Of a DNA stretch of 64,000 nt, positions 22,060 through 33,399 are shown piece after piece. The stretch covers positions 38,587,159 to 38,651,158 of the forward strand of contig NC_089232.1 in assembly GCF_963924675.1 (NCBI RefSeq), given 5' to 3'. The notes beneath the pieces are model-generated. The model was not told the DNA's origin. It saw nothing but the letters and a program-made list of their open reading frames with translations, and did not search any database. This DNA is from Phocoena phocoena (taxonomy: Eukaryota; Chordata; Mammalia; Artiodactyla; Phocoenidae). The position numbers and the translations under genes are program-made. Within the stretch, counting starts at the first letter, position 1. Each line of letters starts with the position of its first letter.

Positions 22060-22690
22060 TAAGTAAGAAAAGCTGACATTATAATATTGCTGTTGTTTAA
22101 AAAAGTAATAACTGCACTTTTCTGGTTGGTGAAATTATGGTTGAGTTTTCTTCCTTTATACCCTTCTGTATTTATGATGTTTTATTCACTGAGCATGCTT
22201 TATGTTTGAAATTAGGAAAAAAGAAGGAAGAATCAAAAAAATTCTGTGTCCTATGAAACACACTGTTACCTGGAGAATTTGAAAAAGGAGATAGAGTATA
22301 GATCAGAAACTGTCCTGAACTAGGGTTCTTAGAATAAAGCAAAACCTTTTTGATTTAACAAAATTCTATTGAGCCATTACTTGTGATAGTTCTGAAGTAC
22401 AGATTCCTAAAAACACTATTTGCCACAAATTCTGTTTTCGCTATAGTTAGGAGGATCATATAATTTATTATTTAAATTAGAATACTTTTGAAAGTAAAGA
22501 GGAATGTTATTAATTATTCTTGAAAAAATGGGTGAAAACTAATACTCTCCCAAAACACCTGGTACATATGCTTATCCTTGCTTTTGATCATGCTTAATTC
22601 TTATAAATCTAGAATTTTTTATATTAAAATCCAGCGACTTTAATATATGGCATCATATCAAATTAATGTACATAGCAACAGTGTTAAATA
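22060..22690. other. No recognised feature
   Basis: AT-rich sequence with no clear repeat or coding region. Confidence 0.4.
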
Positions 22691-23361
22691 CACTGTTGTT
22701 AATCATTCTCTCCTTGAAGAGCTACTTTCTTTACTTGGGTTCCAGGACCACCCTCATTTGATTCTCCTCCAGCTCCAGACTCTAACTGTTGGAGTGTCCC
22801 AGGGTTCAGCTCTCAGCTCCCTTCTTGTCTCTTCCATAGCCACACTCCTTCTCTAGGTAACCTCATCCTACCTTGTGGTTTTCTATACCTCTGAAATGCT
22901 GTTGACTTCAAAACTGGATCTTCAACCCAGACCATTCCTCTGATTTATATATACGCTCTTATATCCAACTCCTACACAAACATCTCCACTTGAATATCTA
23001 ATAAGAATCTCAACTCTAACATGTCCTGTGAAGAATTCTCAATTCCCACGCCCCCTCCCCCACCAAAATGTGTTCCATTATCGGTAGTCTCCATTTCAGT
23101 AAGTGGCTTTAGGCTAAAAACTTAAACTCATCCTTGTTTCGTGGCTTTTACTCACAGCCCACATCCAGGTCATCAGCAGGTCCTGTTGTTTGTACCTTCA
23201 TAATCTATCATGAATCTGTCTTCACTTCCTCATCTCATCTTCCTTGTGTGAGCCACTACCATCTCTTTCCAATTACTGCACTGTCTAATGGTCTCCCTAC
23301 TTTCATTTTTGGTTTTGCTCCCCACAGATTATTCTCCAAACAGCAGACTGAATGCTCCTTT

Positions 23362-23766
23362 ATATAAATATATTTTTTGGTATATACATTTGTTTTATTT
23401 TTTAGATTCCACATATCAGTGACAACACAGAATATTGTCTTTCTCTGTATGACTTATTTCACTAAGCAGAATACCCTCTAAGTCCATCCACATTGTGGCA
23501 AATGGCAGAATTGCATTCATTTTTATGGCGAGTAAAATTCCATTTTGTGTGTGCGTGTGTGTATGTGTGTATGTGTGTGTGTGTACACACACACACACCA
23601 CATCTTCTTTAGCCATTCATCTGTTGCTGGACACTTAGGTTGCTTCCATATCTTGGCTATCGTAAATAATGCTGCTATGAATATTGGAGGGCATGTATCT
23701 TTTCAAATTAGTGTTTTTGTTTTCTTCGGATATATACCCTGGAGTGGAATTGCTGGATCATATGGT
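23362..23766 (-). mobile_element. L1 3' fragment inserted in L2
   Basis: Inverted L1 3' end ('gattccacatatcagtgaca', 'gttgctggacacttaggttg'). A 13 bp direct repeat, tgaatgctccttt, at 23349-23361 and 23767-23779 marks the insertion. The element contains an expanded (TG)n/(CA)n tract. Confidence 0.9.
23545..23599. repeat. (TG)n-(CA)n microsatellite with perfect palindrome
   Basis: A TG-rich run switches directly to CA. Positions 23572-23597 form a perfect 26 bp palindrome (13 bp arms, no loop) centred on GTAC. Confidence 0.95.
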
Positions 23767-24389
23767 TGAATGCTCCTTTTTAAATTTAAATCAGTCATGT
23801 AGCTCCCCTACTCTCAACCTTGCAACGAGTTCCTAGTGCTGTTATTGTAGCCTACAAGTCCTTCACGATCTGCTCTCCTGCTTCCCCCCAACCTTTTCTC
23901 TAACCTCTTTTCCCAAGAAGCTCCCCTGTACACTGTGTTGCATACTGGCTTCCTTGCTATTGTTTAAACACCAAGCACATTTTCATCTCAGAGCCTTTGT
24001 ACTTATTGTTCCCTCTGTCCAGAATACCCTTCCTCTAAATATCTACAGTTTCCTCTTGCTTTAAGGTCTCTAATAAAATGTGATGACTTCTGAGGCACCT
24101 GGTTACCAACTACCCTGACAACCTAGTCATCCTCTAGCCCCTGACCCTTTCTATATAGCACTTACCACCACCATTACATATCTGTTTGCTTAGCATCTAC
24201 CTCCTTCTCTAGAACACAAGCTCCATGAGGACAGGGACTTTGTACATTTCTGAATCCCTAGAACCTAGGTCAGTATTTGGAACACAGAAAATGCTCAATA
24301 AATATTTGGTAAATGAATGAATTAAGATAATAGGGGAAATGGAACACTAGATTTTCCGTAGGGATTGCCAAGCAGAAAGATATAGTGAA

Positions 24390-24600
24390 GGGCTTCCCTG
24401 GTGGTGCAGTGGTTGAGAGTCCGCCTGCTAATGCAGGGGACACGGGTTGGTGCCCCAGTCTGAGAAGATCCCACATGCCGCGAAGCGGCTAGGCCTGTGA
24501 GCCATGGCCGCTGAGCCTGCGCATCCGGAGCCTGTGCTCCGCAACGGGAGAAGCCACAACAGTGAGAGGCCCGCGTACCGCAAAAAAAAAAAAAAAAAAG
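24390..24600 (+). mobile_element. CHR-type SINE (short form)
   Basis: Complete head, body and A tail. The target duplication agatatagtgaa / agatacagtgaa (24378-24389 and 24601-24612) has one mismatch. Confidence 0.95.
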
Positions 24601-24612
24601 AGATACAGTGAA

Positions 24613-25310
24613 AATAACATGAAGGAAAAGTCATACCAACAGGCACTGAATGTGTTCAAAGGGAGATGACTGCTGACTGAGTATGAGAGTCTTGTTCTTG
24701 CCCTGCTGAAGATCTGGAATCAACAAGATAACAGCCTAGTAATATCTTTAATAGAAGTAAGACGATGTACAGAAGTAAGATAATTTTGTGAGATAAGAAA
24801 ATTTTCTGTGTTCATATTTTTAATAAGTATTTCTATGGAATTAAAAATAGAGAGGGATGGGGAAGAAGTGCATTTTGGGGTCTTATAATATGTAAGACAA
24901 TTTGGGGTGATGGTTATGGCCATGGTGTGACATGAACTTTGGTCATGTTTTTCTGAGTAGCTTTGATTCCTTACTAAAGATTGTGAAAGCAAGTTTGGCC
25001 TGATTTGGCCAAAGTGACACCAATTTCCTGAGACAGCAGTAAGCTGCCCACTTCATAACCTATTTTCACTAATTTCTAGACAGGTGGTTGTCTGTTGCTG
25101 GTGATTCTTGGTTTAGAATGTTTATTCCAGCTCAGAACTGCTGGACTACCTCACAGCCTTAATATTCAATGTTCAGTCAAGCAGTAAATGTCATAGAACC
25201 TTGTGCATGGTAGATTCAGAGCCAACCTGGTTCTGGACCAGCTCAGGAGTGTGGATGACACAGGTGGTTCAGCAGCATCTCTGTTTGGAAAGAGGAATTT
25301 AACCCTGCCC
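24613..25310. other. No recognised feature
   Basis: Apparently unique sequence. Confidence 0.4.
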
Positions 25311-25790
25311 ATATTAGATTATCCAACTCTCCTAACCTTCAGCAGTTCATTACTGATAGGGTAGAGTCTGAAATCCTCCAACATCATGCTTGATTGTACC
25401 TATTGTATCTATGTTTGGTAGAATTCAGTAGTGAAGCCATCTGGGCCTGGGCTTTTCTTTGTGGGTAGTGTTTCTTTTTAATTACTAATTCAACCTATTC
25501 ACTTGTTATAGATCTATTCAAATTGTCTGTTTCTTCTTGAGTTAGTAGTAGTAGTTTGTGTCTTTGTAGGAATTTATCTGATTCATCAAATTTATCTAAT
25601 TTGTTGGCATACGATTGTTCATAGAATTCTCATCATTTGTGGCTTAGCTGAACTAAGTATTCCCAAACATGACCCATGCTTTCTTGCCCTTTCACTTTTG
25701 CACTTGGAATGCCCTCAACTTAATCTCTGCCTGTTGAATTGTATTGAATACCTACTGACACCAAAGCATTCTTCAGAGTTCTCTAGGGAA
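25310..25790 (+). mobile_element. L2 relic interrupted by an L1 piece
   Basis: L2-like text at 25310-25400 and 25645-25750 ('cacttttgcacttggaatgc') flanks an inverted L1 piece at about 25405-25640 ('gaagccatctgggcctgggc'). Confidence 0.65.
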
Positions 25791-25846
25791 TACGTGAACA
25801 AATATATATGATAAGGTCATGGCATCAAAGAGCCTACTGTCTAATA

Positions 25847-26413
25847 TAATATTTCCTAAAGTGTGTTCTACAGAACTCCTACAAATTTCAACTCAAAAAT
25901 AAGGTCCTGGGACTTCTCTGGTGGCGCAGTGGTTAAGAATCCACCTGCCAATGCAGGAGACACGGGTTCGAGCCCTAGTCTGGAAAGATCCCACATGCCA
26001 CGGAGCAACTAAGCCCGTGTGCCACAACTACTGAGCCCATGCTCTGCAATAAGAGAAGCCACTGCAATGAGAAGCCTGCGCACCACAGCAAAGAGTAGCC
26101 CCTGCTCGCCGCAAGTAGAGAAAGCCCATGCACAGCAACAAATACCCAACACATCCAAAAATAAAAATTAATTAATTAAAAAAAAATATTTTTAAGTTCT
26201 ATGCTCAAAGACATGAGGGAGACACATTCATTCTGTAGGTGATTCATAATTCTCATTGGCACGTTAATTGCTCTAAGAAGTACTGCCACGGAGAAGCCCA
26301 GCGATTACCCCAGTGTTTTCCCGAAAGTATTTGACCACAGAACTCTTTCTTATATAACATCTATTAACAACCCAAAGAACTTCTGTTCCATGGAACACAT
26401 TTAGGAAACAGTG
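25847..26413. mobile_element. hAT-type DNA transposon relic with terminal inverted repeats
   Basis: The left end tttcctaaagtgtgttc (25852-25868) pairs with the reverse complement of gaacacatttaggaaa (26393-26408). Flanking octamers gtctaata (25839-25846) and gtctagat (26414-26421) fit an 8 bp hAT target duplication. A SINE is inserted inside. The family name is not certain. Confidence 0.65.
25909..26190 (+). mobile_element. CHR-type SINE (long form)
   Basis: Head 'gggacttctctggtggcgca', box B 'gggttcgagccc', long body and an A/T-rich tail. Inserted in the hAT relic. Confidence 0.94.
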
Positions 26414-26479
26414 GTCTAGATAAAACATACACTCAAGTTTATGTGTAAACTTGGGTATATGGTACAGTACAAGTTAGAA

Positions 26480-26800
26480 TGTCATATTTGAGAGTGAGTC
26501 CTTAAAACATGAATAGGAAGGACTGGAGAAAAGAATGGAAGAAAGGCAGAGAAGGAAACATAAATGAAACATCCCAGGAAATAGAAAAGCAGAAGAAGTG
26601 AAGATAACAAGAGTTAAGCTAAAGAAATAGAGATCTGTCAACAATGTCAAGTGCTGCAGAGAGGTCAAAGAGACCAAGAAATGGCACTTGGATTTCACAG
26701 TCTTGAAATCAGTGTCAACTTTCAGAAGAACAATTCCAGGACAATGGTGGAAGCAGATGAAAAGGAAATAATGGGTAAGTAGAGTAAGCATGTGACCTCC
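26480..26800 (-). repeat. Probable L2 internal relic
   Basis: 'gcagagaggtcaaagagacc' and 'caattccaggacaatggtgg' resemble inverted L2 text. The minus-strand 105-residue frame here is not supported as a gene. Confidence 0.4.
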
Positions 26801-26951
26801 AAGGAAGCAGGGGTTTTTGTTTCTTTTATTTACTGATGTTCCCCATCATGTAGAAGCATCCTGGCATATTGAAAGTTTTCCATATATATTAGTTAAATAA
26901 GTGAATGAATATTATAATGTATGCATAAGTGGTGGTTGAAAAAAAAGGTCA

Positions 26952-27070
26952 ATGGGACTTCCCTGGCAGTCCAGTTGGACTCCACACTTCCACTGCATGG
27001 GGCACAGGTTCAATCCCAGGTTGTGGAACTAGGATCCCGCATGCCGGGCAGTGCAGCCAAAAAAAAAAAG
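26952..27070 (+). mobile_element. CHR-type SINE (about 110 bp form)
   Basis: Head 'gggacttccctggcagtcca', box B 'aggttcaatccc', 'gatcccgcatgccgggcagt' and an A tail. Confidence 0.9.
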
Positions 27071-27196
27071 TTTGGATCAGTGTGGGTAATAAAGGAGAGA
27101 CTATAATAATGGTGTCGTTGAGGAAAGGGGCAACTTGAACATGCTTTTAAGGCAGAGAACTCCAGTGGAAAAGTGGAAATCAAAAATTCAAAATAG

Positions 27197-27406
27197 GGCT
27201 TCCCTGGTGGCACAGTGGTTGAGAGTCTGCCTGCCAATGCAGGGGACACGGGTTCGTACCCCCATCCGGGAAGATCCCACATGCCGCGGAGCGGCTGGGC
27301 CCGTGAGCCATGGCCGCTGAGCCTGCGCGTCCGGAGCCTGTGCTCCGCAACAGGAGAAGCCACAACAGTGAGAGGACCGCGTACCGCAAAAAGAAAAAAA
27401 AAAAAA
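27197..27406 (+). mobile_element. CHR-type SINE (short form)
   Basis: Complete head to tail; box B 'gggttcgtaccc'. Frames on both strands are translated SINE. Confidence 0.94.
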
Positions 27407-27534
27407 GTTTGAAATAGAAGAGACTGATAGAACACTATCATAATTGAAGCAATTATGAGAATGAGAACAGAGTCATAAATAGAATAGAAGGAAGCAGGTC
27501 CCACTTAGCATGTAAAATGAACTCATTCACAGCT

Positions 27535-27940
27535 CTCTTCAAAAAAATTGTTCCTCATTATGGGTACCATATTCCCATTAACTGTATGAAAATCCACTCA
27601 AGTACCCAAGCTAGAAACCCCAGTCTTCTTTATTACCTCCTTGTCTTCCATCTTCTTGCCTGCTTAAATGGATACCAAGTTACTTCAGTTCCACTCCTGT
27701 AATGCTCCATGTATCCATTTCCATTTTTCATCCCCACTGGCACTACCCTAGGTAAGGCGTTCATCATTTTCTTGCCTGGAACGTTTTAATGATTTTCTAA
27801 CTATACTCTGAATTCAGTAGCTTTCTGCTCTCAGTCCTTTCTCCATAACGCCACCAGAACTATGGTCTTAAAGCCCAGATATGATCATACCATTTTTCTC
27901 TTCAAAAGAGCAGCAATACATCATTCCTATTTATTTCATG
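27535..27940 (+). mobile_element. L2 relic
   Basis: L2 text in forward orientation, ending in the 'agatatgatcataccatttt' and 'cttcaaaagagcagcaatac' region. Confidence 0.7.
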
Positions 27941-28024
27941 TCATTTATTGGGTGCCTCGTATGGCTAGGTGCAGGAGATGCACTGGTGAGTTATGATAAA
28001 GGGAGCATTTAAAATTAGGGGTGA

Positions 28025-28284
28025 GGGACTTCCCTCGTGGTCCAGTAAGTAAGACTCCACACTGCCAACGCAGGGGGCCCGGGTTCGATGCCTGGTCAGG
28101 GAAGTAGATCCCATATGCATGCCACAGCTAAGAGTCCGTATGCTGCAACTAAGAAGTCCATGTACCACAACTAAGGATCCTGCATGCCACAATTAAAACA
28201 TGCCACAATGAAGATCCCGCGTGCCACAACTAAGACCCGGCGCAGCCAAAATAAATAAATATTTAAAAAAATAATTTAAAAAAT
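28025..28284 (+). mobile_element. CHR-related SINE with internal short repeats
   Basis: Head 'ggacttccctcgtggtccag', box B 'gggttcgatgcc', then four or five 'tgccacaac(t)aaga' type units and a (TAAA)n-like tail. The target duplication aaaattaggggtga (28011-28024) / aaaattaggggcga (28285-28298) has one mismatch. Confidence 0.93.
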
Positions 28285-28329
28285 AAAATTAGGGGCGAAA
28301 AAAATCAAATGGCCAAAACAAAAAAGATG

Positions 28330-28670
28330 CTCAAGAATGAAATGTTATTTTTCTCCTATGAGATTGGCAAAGATTAAAAAGAATGAAAATGCCCAATGTT
28401 GGCAAATATGTGGGAAAATAAGCAACCTCATCCATTATTGGTGCAAGTATTAATAGATACAGACTTTTTGGAGGGCAATTTAACAATACCTGTTAAAATT
28501 TTAATAATACCCATTTGCCCTAACGATGGTTCTCTCTGGGGTTGTGGAATTATGAGATACTAACTCTCTACTTTTCACAGTGTTTTTCACTACTTTTCAC
28601 AATATTTAATGTTTATAATGTATATATTTTTATGTTTCAATTTGAAAAAATGAAGACACAAAATAGAAAA
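28330..28670 (+). mobile_element. Old L1 3' relic with internal gap
   Basis: 'gagattggcaaagattaaaa' and 'ggagggcaatttaacaatac' followed by a 3' UTR-like segment. Confidence 0.6.
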
Positions 28671-28829
28671 AATTATCTTTCTTTGACAGATTCACACTTC
28701 TAGGTTAACCTTCAACAATGCTCAAAATGAGTCCCTAGCCCAATTCCAGCCCCACATTCTGCCACTCCCATTCACCCAGGACTACCCCAGGTAGCCCTTT
28801 TCACTCCTGTCTGCCTCTGATGTTCCTCT

Positions 28830-29246
28830 TTTTTTTAATTTATTTATTTTTTCATATTTTATTTATTTGGTTGTGCCGGGTCTTAGTTGCGGCAGTCCGG
28901 CTCCTTAGTTGTGGCATGCAAACTCTTAGTTGTGGCATGCATGTGGGATCTAGTTCCCTGACCAGGGATCAAATCCAGGCTCCTTGCATTGGGAGTGTGG
29001 AGTCTTTTTTTTTTTTTTTTTTTTTTTGCCGTACGCGGGCCTCTCACTGTTGTGGCCTCTCCCGTTGCGGCGCGCAGGCTCAGCGGCCATGGCTCATGGG
29101 CCTAGCCGCTCCACGACATGTGGGATCCTCCCAGACCGGGGTAGGAACCGGTGTCCCCTGCATCGGCAGGCGGACTCTAAACCGCTGTGCTACCAGGGAA
29201 GCCCGGGAGCGTGGAATCTTTAACCACTGTGCCACCAGGGAAGTCC
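28830..29246 (-). mobile_element. SINE containing another SINE (outer element)
   Basis: The outer SINE has its tail and 'cttagttgtggcatgca' repeats on the left and its head 'ccaccagggaagtccc' on the right. A 19 bp perfect target duplication, ctgcctctgatgttcctct, lies at 28811-28829 and 29247-29265. Confidence 0.96.
29006..29204 (-). mobile_element. Inner CHR-type SINE (short form)
   Basis: Poly-T tail, then 'gccgtacgcgggcctctcac', with the head 'accagggaagccc' at the right. The target duplication gggagtgtggagtct / gggagcgtggaatct (28991-29005 and 29205-29219) lies inside the outer SINE. Confidence 0.95.
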
Positions 29247-29534
29247 CTGCCTCTGATGTTCCTCTAACTGGAATGCCTCCCCTGCCTCCCCTTCCTCTAT
29301 TAATCAAAACAGTACTCATCTTCCTAAAAGAACTCAGAATCATTTGCCTTTCTTTGTGAAGCTTGTCCTCCCATCTGATTTACATTGCCCCTCCTAAGGG
29401 GGTGCTAAGAGGGGAGTTTGTTTATACCTCTAGCAGGACACGGTTGGCTTGCATTGTTGTTACTTGTGTCTGGTGTCTCCCTTACCATCATTTATTCTCC
29501 ATTTCATCAGCCTTTTCTGTGAAATAAATGTTTA

Positions 29535-30985
29535 TTTAAAAATATTTATTTAGAGTCTTGTATGTTCCATACCTAAATCCACTCTTAAACTATACATTTG
29601 TGAACAATTACCTTCAGGTCACAAAATGCTATTTTGTATTAATTTGTATTTGAAGAGAGTACAGGAATTAATTAAACATGTCTATAGATGCCTGGTGTTT
29701 ATTCACTGACAATGAGCCGGAATTATTACCTCACTTTAAGCCTTTCTCTGGTGATTTGTTTACAGAGAGTTGTGCTAAATAGCTGAATTGTTGTCATGAC
29801 CCTTTGCCTAGATCTTTTCAAAACAGTCATTAGACTTGAGTTTTACATAACAAAAACACACACACAAAATCTCATAACCAGGAGAGATACTGAAAACAAT
29901 TCTTAGAATTTTAAGCTTGCACATGCTTTAAGATTGGTTTTACACTGATGGGCATAGCACATTATTTTGTAACTCAACAATAATTAAATCTGACCATTTG
30001 TAAGTGCTGAAGTGTGTATGGTTGCCAAATTGTGATAACGTGTAAAATAAATAACCTTAAATGAACTTGATCAATAGGGCTCCTTGCAGTAAATCAAAGA
30101 ATTAACCACTTTTTGCTGTTTTGGTGACTACACAATTTCGGGTCCCCAAGTGGGAGTAGCTCTTAAAGCTAAAGTGGCAGCCCCATTATCATTTGTAAAT
30201 TTCCACTAACAAGCCAGGCTGGCAGCAGCCGCTGGCTGAAAGGGCTGTGACCTTTCTAACAGCATAGTATTAGTCATTGTTTTGTTTATGAGCATCTATA
30301 TATGCCATGGAAGTTCTGGGGACAGAGTTTCAGAAAAAGAAAACTGAAACTAAGAAGGAAATCAAAAGCAAAATGCCTAAAACTACTTCTTTAGCCCTTT
30401 CTTTATGATCTCAGGACTTCAGGGACCTTGAAAGATTGATTTCCTCTCACTCAAGTTTCTTATAAAATTAGCTTTGGCTCATGCATCTGTAACACAGTAG
30501 TTAATTTTACAAGATAAGCAGTACAGGGGAAATGTATCTGAGGGGAAAATCCAGTGCTGGAAGCTCAAGAGACACTTACAAGGTCACAGAACAAAGCTGG
30601 TAAGTGAAGCGGTCCTACTAGAGACCTGCAAATAGCAAAGGATCTGCTTCAGGTTAATTTCAGTGTATCTTTCTTTCATCACACTTCACTTTTCTTCTCA
30701 GCCAGCATTAACTGTAAGTGGACCTTACTCAACCTGTCCTGTGAGAACCATTTGAATCACTCAGCCAAAGAACAATTGTGGTTTAAGTCCTGAAGTTTGA
30801 ACGTTGCATGTTAGCATCTACTTCCCTGTAATGGTCCTGGAGGCTGTAGTAGCCACGGCAATGACTATTAACCAGTTCTTCCTGTTCACAGCTACTTATG
30901 CCATTCCTAGAGACTAAATGTGCTTCAGATAAGCACCATGGGATATCTGAGCAGGAAGGTATATTACAATCTTTTAAATTCAATC
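29535..30985. other. Repeat-poor sequence, no gene recognised
   Basis: About 1.4 kb with no young repeats. This includes 29680-30330, where I see no known family. It could be unique or conserved non-coding DNA. Confidence 0.4.
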
Positions 30986-30989
30986 TCCT

Positions 30990-31090
30990 ACTTTATAGGA
31001 GGGGGTCCCTGAGGCTCAGCTCAGAAAGATCAAGCAGGTTCTTTGGGAGCAGAGCTGGAATTAGAACCATGTGTCTCAACTAATCTAGGT
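30990..31090 (-). repeat. MIR fragment
   Basis: 'gagcagagctggaattagaa' and the neighbouring 'gggtccctgaggctcagc' fit the inverted MIR. Confidence 0.6.
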
Positions 31091-31094
31091 TCCT

Positions 31095-31700
31095 AATCTA
31101 GAGCTCTTTATACTCACAGTGACTCAACACCAGAATAATTTCTCACTTTTATAGTCAGAGAAAGACTCTGTGAATTAATTAATCTTTTTATTTGGATTTG
31201 TTAATCTTTTAAAATATGCAGAAGACTCATTTAACTTCAATACTGTATATGTCAGTACTGGGAAAATGCTTACAAAGAAGCATGTTGGAGATGTCTTCTA
31301 AAACAATGTGATGGAACTGGCCTGTAAAACTGTTCAATGATCCACAAGCTACGAATTTTCAAAAGAACATTAACTAGAACTATTAGATTTCCACCTGATT
31401 ATCAAAGTGCTGTGGCACTCAACTTGCTTCAACAAAATTCCCTTCAAGTCAGTCAAATCACTAGGGTTTGTCTCTGTTGCACTCCAAGTGGGTGCAGCAC
31501 CTCAGCAGGAGAGTTCAGAGGGACACACAATTCCTGTGGAACACACAGGACTACTTATGCTCACCTTTTGATATTTCTCCCTAATACATGGAACTGGCAT
31601 TTCCCAAGTGAGTCCCTTAGAATGTTAACTTGGATTTGAAAAAATGGTTCCATGATCAAGTAAAGTTAAGAAACATAGTTCACTTGGTTTCTTTTAGTAT
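31095..31700. other. No recognised feature
   Basis: Apparently unique. The 100-residue frame at 31337-31639 shows no domain. Confidence 0.4.
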
Positions 31701-31704
31701 GCTA

Positions 31705-31850
31705 ATTTGATTATTTATTCATTCAGCAAATTTGTTTTTCAGTGTCTACTATGTTCAGGCACCGTTTGGGGGGCTTAGGATACAGGGGTGAACGAAAAGG
31801 ACACACATCTCTGCTCTCACGGAACTTAAAGACAATTCAGTGAATGTAGC
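31705..31850 (-). repeat. L2 3' end fragment
   Basis: Inverted L2 end: 'tattcattcagcaaatttgt', 'cttaggatacaggggtgaac'. Confidence 0.8.
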
Positions 31851-32022
31851 TTTCTCCTTCTGTTGAATTAATTCTTAGGTTAATGCCCTCTTAAGAATTA
31901 ATACTTAAGTTAAATTACCAGGAATGGAACAATGAATTACATAATTAATAATTTGCAATAATAATAAGCTCAATGAAGGAAAAACCCAAAGTGCTATGGG
32001 AAGATAAAAATAACAGGATTTA

Positions 32023-32252
32023 GGGGCTTCGCTGGTGGTGCAGTGGTTGAGAGTCCGCCTGCCGATGCAGGGGACACGGGTTCGTGCCCCGGTCTGGGAG
32101 GATCCCACATGCCGCGGAGCGGCTGGGCCCGTGAGCCATGGCCGCTGAGCCTGCGCGTCCGGAGCCTGTGCTCCGCAGCAGGAGAGGCTGCAATGGTGAG
32201 AGGCCCGCATACTGAAAAACAAAACAAAAATACATAAATAAATAAAATAAAT
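32023..32252 (+). mobile_element. CHR-type SINE (short form)
   Basis: Head to (TAAA)n tail. The target duplication aaaataacaggattta (32007-32022) / aaaataagaggattta (32253-32268) has one mismatch. Frames on both strands at 31905-32471 are translated SINE plus flank. Confidence 0.96.
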
Positions 32253-32269
32253 AAAATAAGAGGATTTAT

Positions 32270-32690
32270 TAGGAACTTGGTACCAGAATCTCTTGTGGAG
32301 GGTTGTTCGCCTTGATGAGATTCTGAATCTGGCTGTGGGTAGGGAGAACTTGGTATGTTGAAAGCCCCTCCTGACATGCTTCCAGTCCCTTCCATTGCCC
32401 TCCCTTTCCTTCATGAGAACCCTAAACCACACCTCAGAGCTCCATTCCTGGGCAGAGCAAAAACCCAGCACAGCCAGCTGCTGTGGCCTCAGGCTCTTCC
32501 TCCCTCCCTAGGAGTTCTAGATGAGCAACAAGCAGCAATGGGCCCTGAAAGCAGAGCCAAGTGATGGAAATTTAGTCAGAAGGAAGTGACTCAAGGCTCT
32601 CACCATTAAAGACTGACATTTCCTTTAAACTTGACAACTAACTAAACTTTTTCTGAAATGTAAAAATACTTATTTTTGTGACAAAAACCA
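32270..32690. other. No recognised feature
   Basis: Moderately GC-rich unique sequence. The frame at 32355-32564 has no domain. Confidence 0.4.
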
Positions 32691-32699
32691 TGACAGTGT

Positions 32700-33390
32700 T
32701 CGTGATCTTTGATTCAGCAATCCCCCTCCTGGGAATTTAACTTAAGAATTAATTCAGGACTTCCCTGGTGGTGCAGTGGTTGAGAACCCGCCTGCCAACA
32801 CAGGGTACACGGGTTCAATCCCTGGTCCGGGAAGATCCCACATGCCACGGAGCAACTAAGTCCGTGTGCCACAACTACTGAGCCCACATGCTGCATCTAC
32901 TGAAGCCCACACGCCTAGAGCCCATGCTCCACAATAAGAGAAGCAACTGCAGTGAGAAGTCCGCGCACCGCAACGAAGAGTAACCCCCACTCACCGCAAC
33001 TAGAGAAAGCCTGCGCACAGCAACAAAGACCCAACTCAGCCAAAAATAAATAAATAAAATGAATAAATTTATTTTTTAAAAAAAGAATTAATTCAATAGA
33101 AGAATAAAGCTACATACACCAAGTTGGTCATTGTAATGTTAAATACAGTAACAAGGGGATAACAGCAAGCAATCTAAATATTCTAGTTGGGAAACTGTTA
33201 GACTGTGGTATATTAACTTAGAATTATTAACTTGTGGCCATTATGTCAACTGTAGAGAAATATGAAGTAACAGCAAGTAAAAGGCAGAATACAAAGTTGT
33301 ACATTAAAGAATACAAGCTATATAAAAATGGGTATGCAAAACACAAATGACAAGATTAAATGGAAAAGAGGAATCAATTTGCTAAGGTGG
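32700..33390 (+). mobile_element. Old L1 3' relic split by a SINE
   Basis: 'tttgattcagcaatccccct' before the SINE. After it comes 'aatctaaatattctagttgg' with the L1 ORF2-end pattern. Confidence 0.65.
32757..33082 (+). mobile_element. CHR-type SINE (long form)
   Basis: Full head, long body and (TAAA)n tail. The 13 bp perfect target duplication aagaattaattca lies at 32744-32756 and 33083-33095. Confidence 0.96.
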
Positions 33391-33399
33391 TAGGAAAAC

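Larger units (their letters stand above)
22700..24330 (+). mobile_element. Long L2 LINE copy, split
   Basis: It follows L2 for about 1.2 kb: 'ggttcagctctcagctccct', later 'ccttcacgatctgctctcct', 'cagagcctttgtacttattg', and the 3' end 'ctccatgaggacagggactt' through 'gctcaataaatatttggtaa'. It is interrupted by an L1 fragment at 23362-23766. It is unusually long for an L2 relic. Confidence 0.85.
28680..29530 (+). mobile_element. L2 relic split by nested SINEs
   Basis: L2-like pyrimidine-rich text at 28680-28829 continues at 29247-29530 ('aactggaatgcctcccctgc'). Confidence 0.65.

Noticed and set aside
27010..27504. 164-residue minus-strand frame
   Set aside because: Translated SINE sequence, the reverse of the element at 27197-27406, and flank.
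28820..29359. 179-residue open frame
   Set aside because: Translated nested SINEs plus flank.
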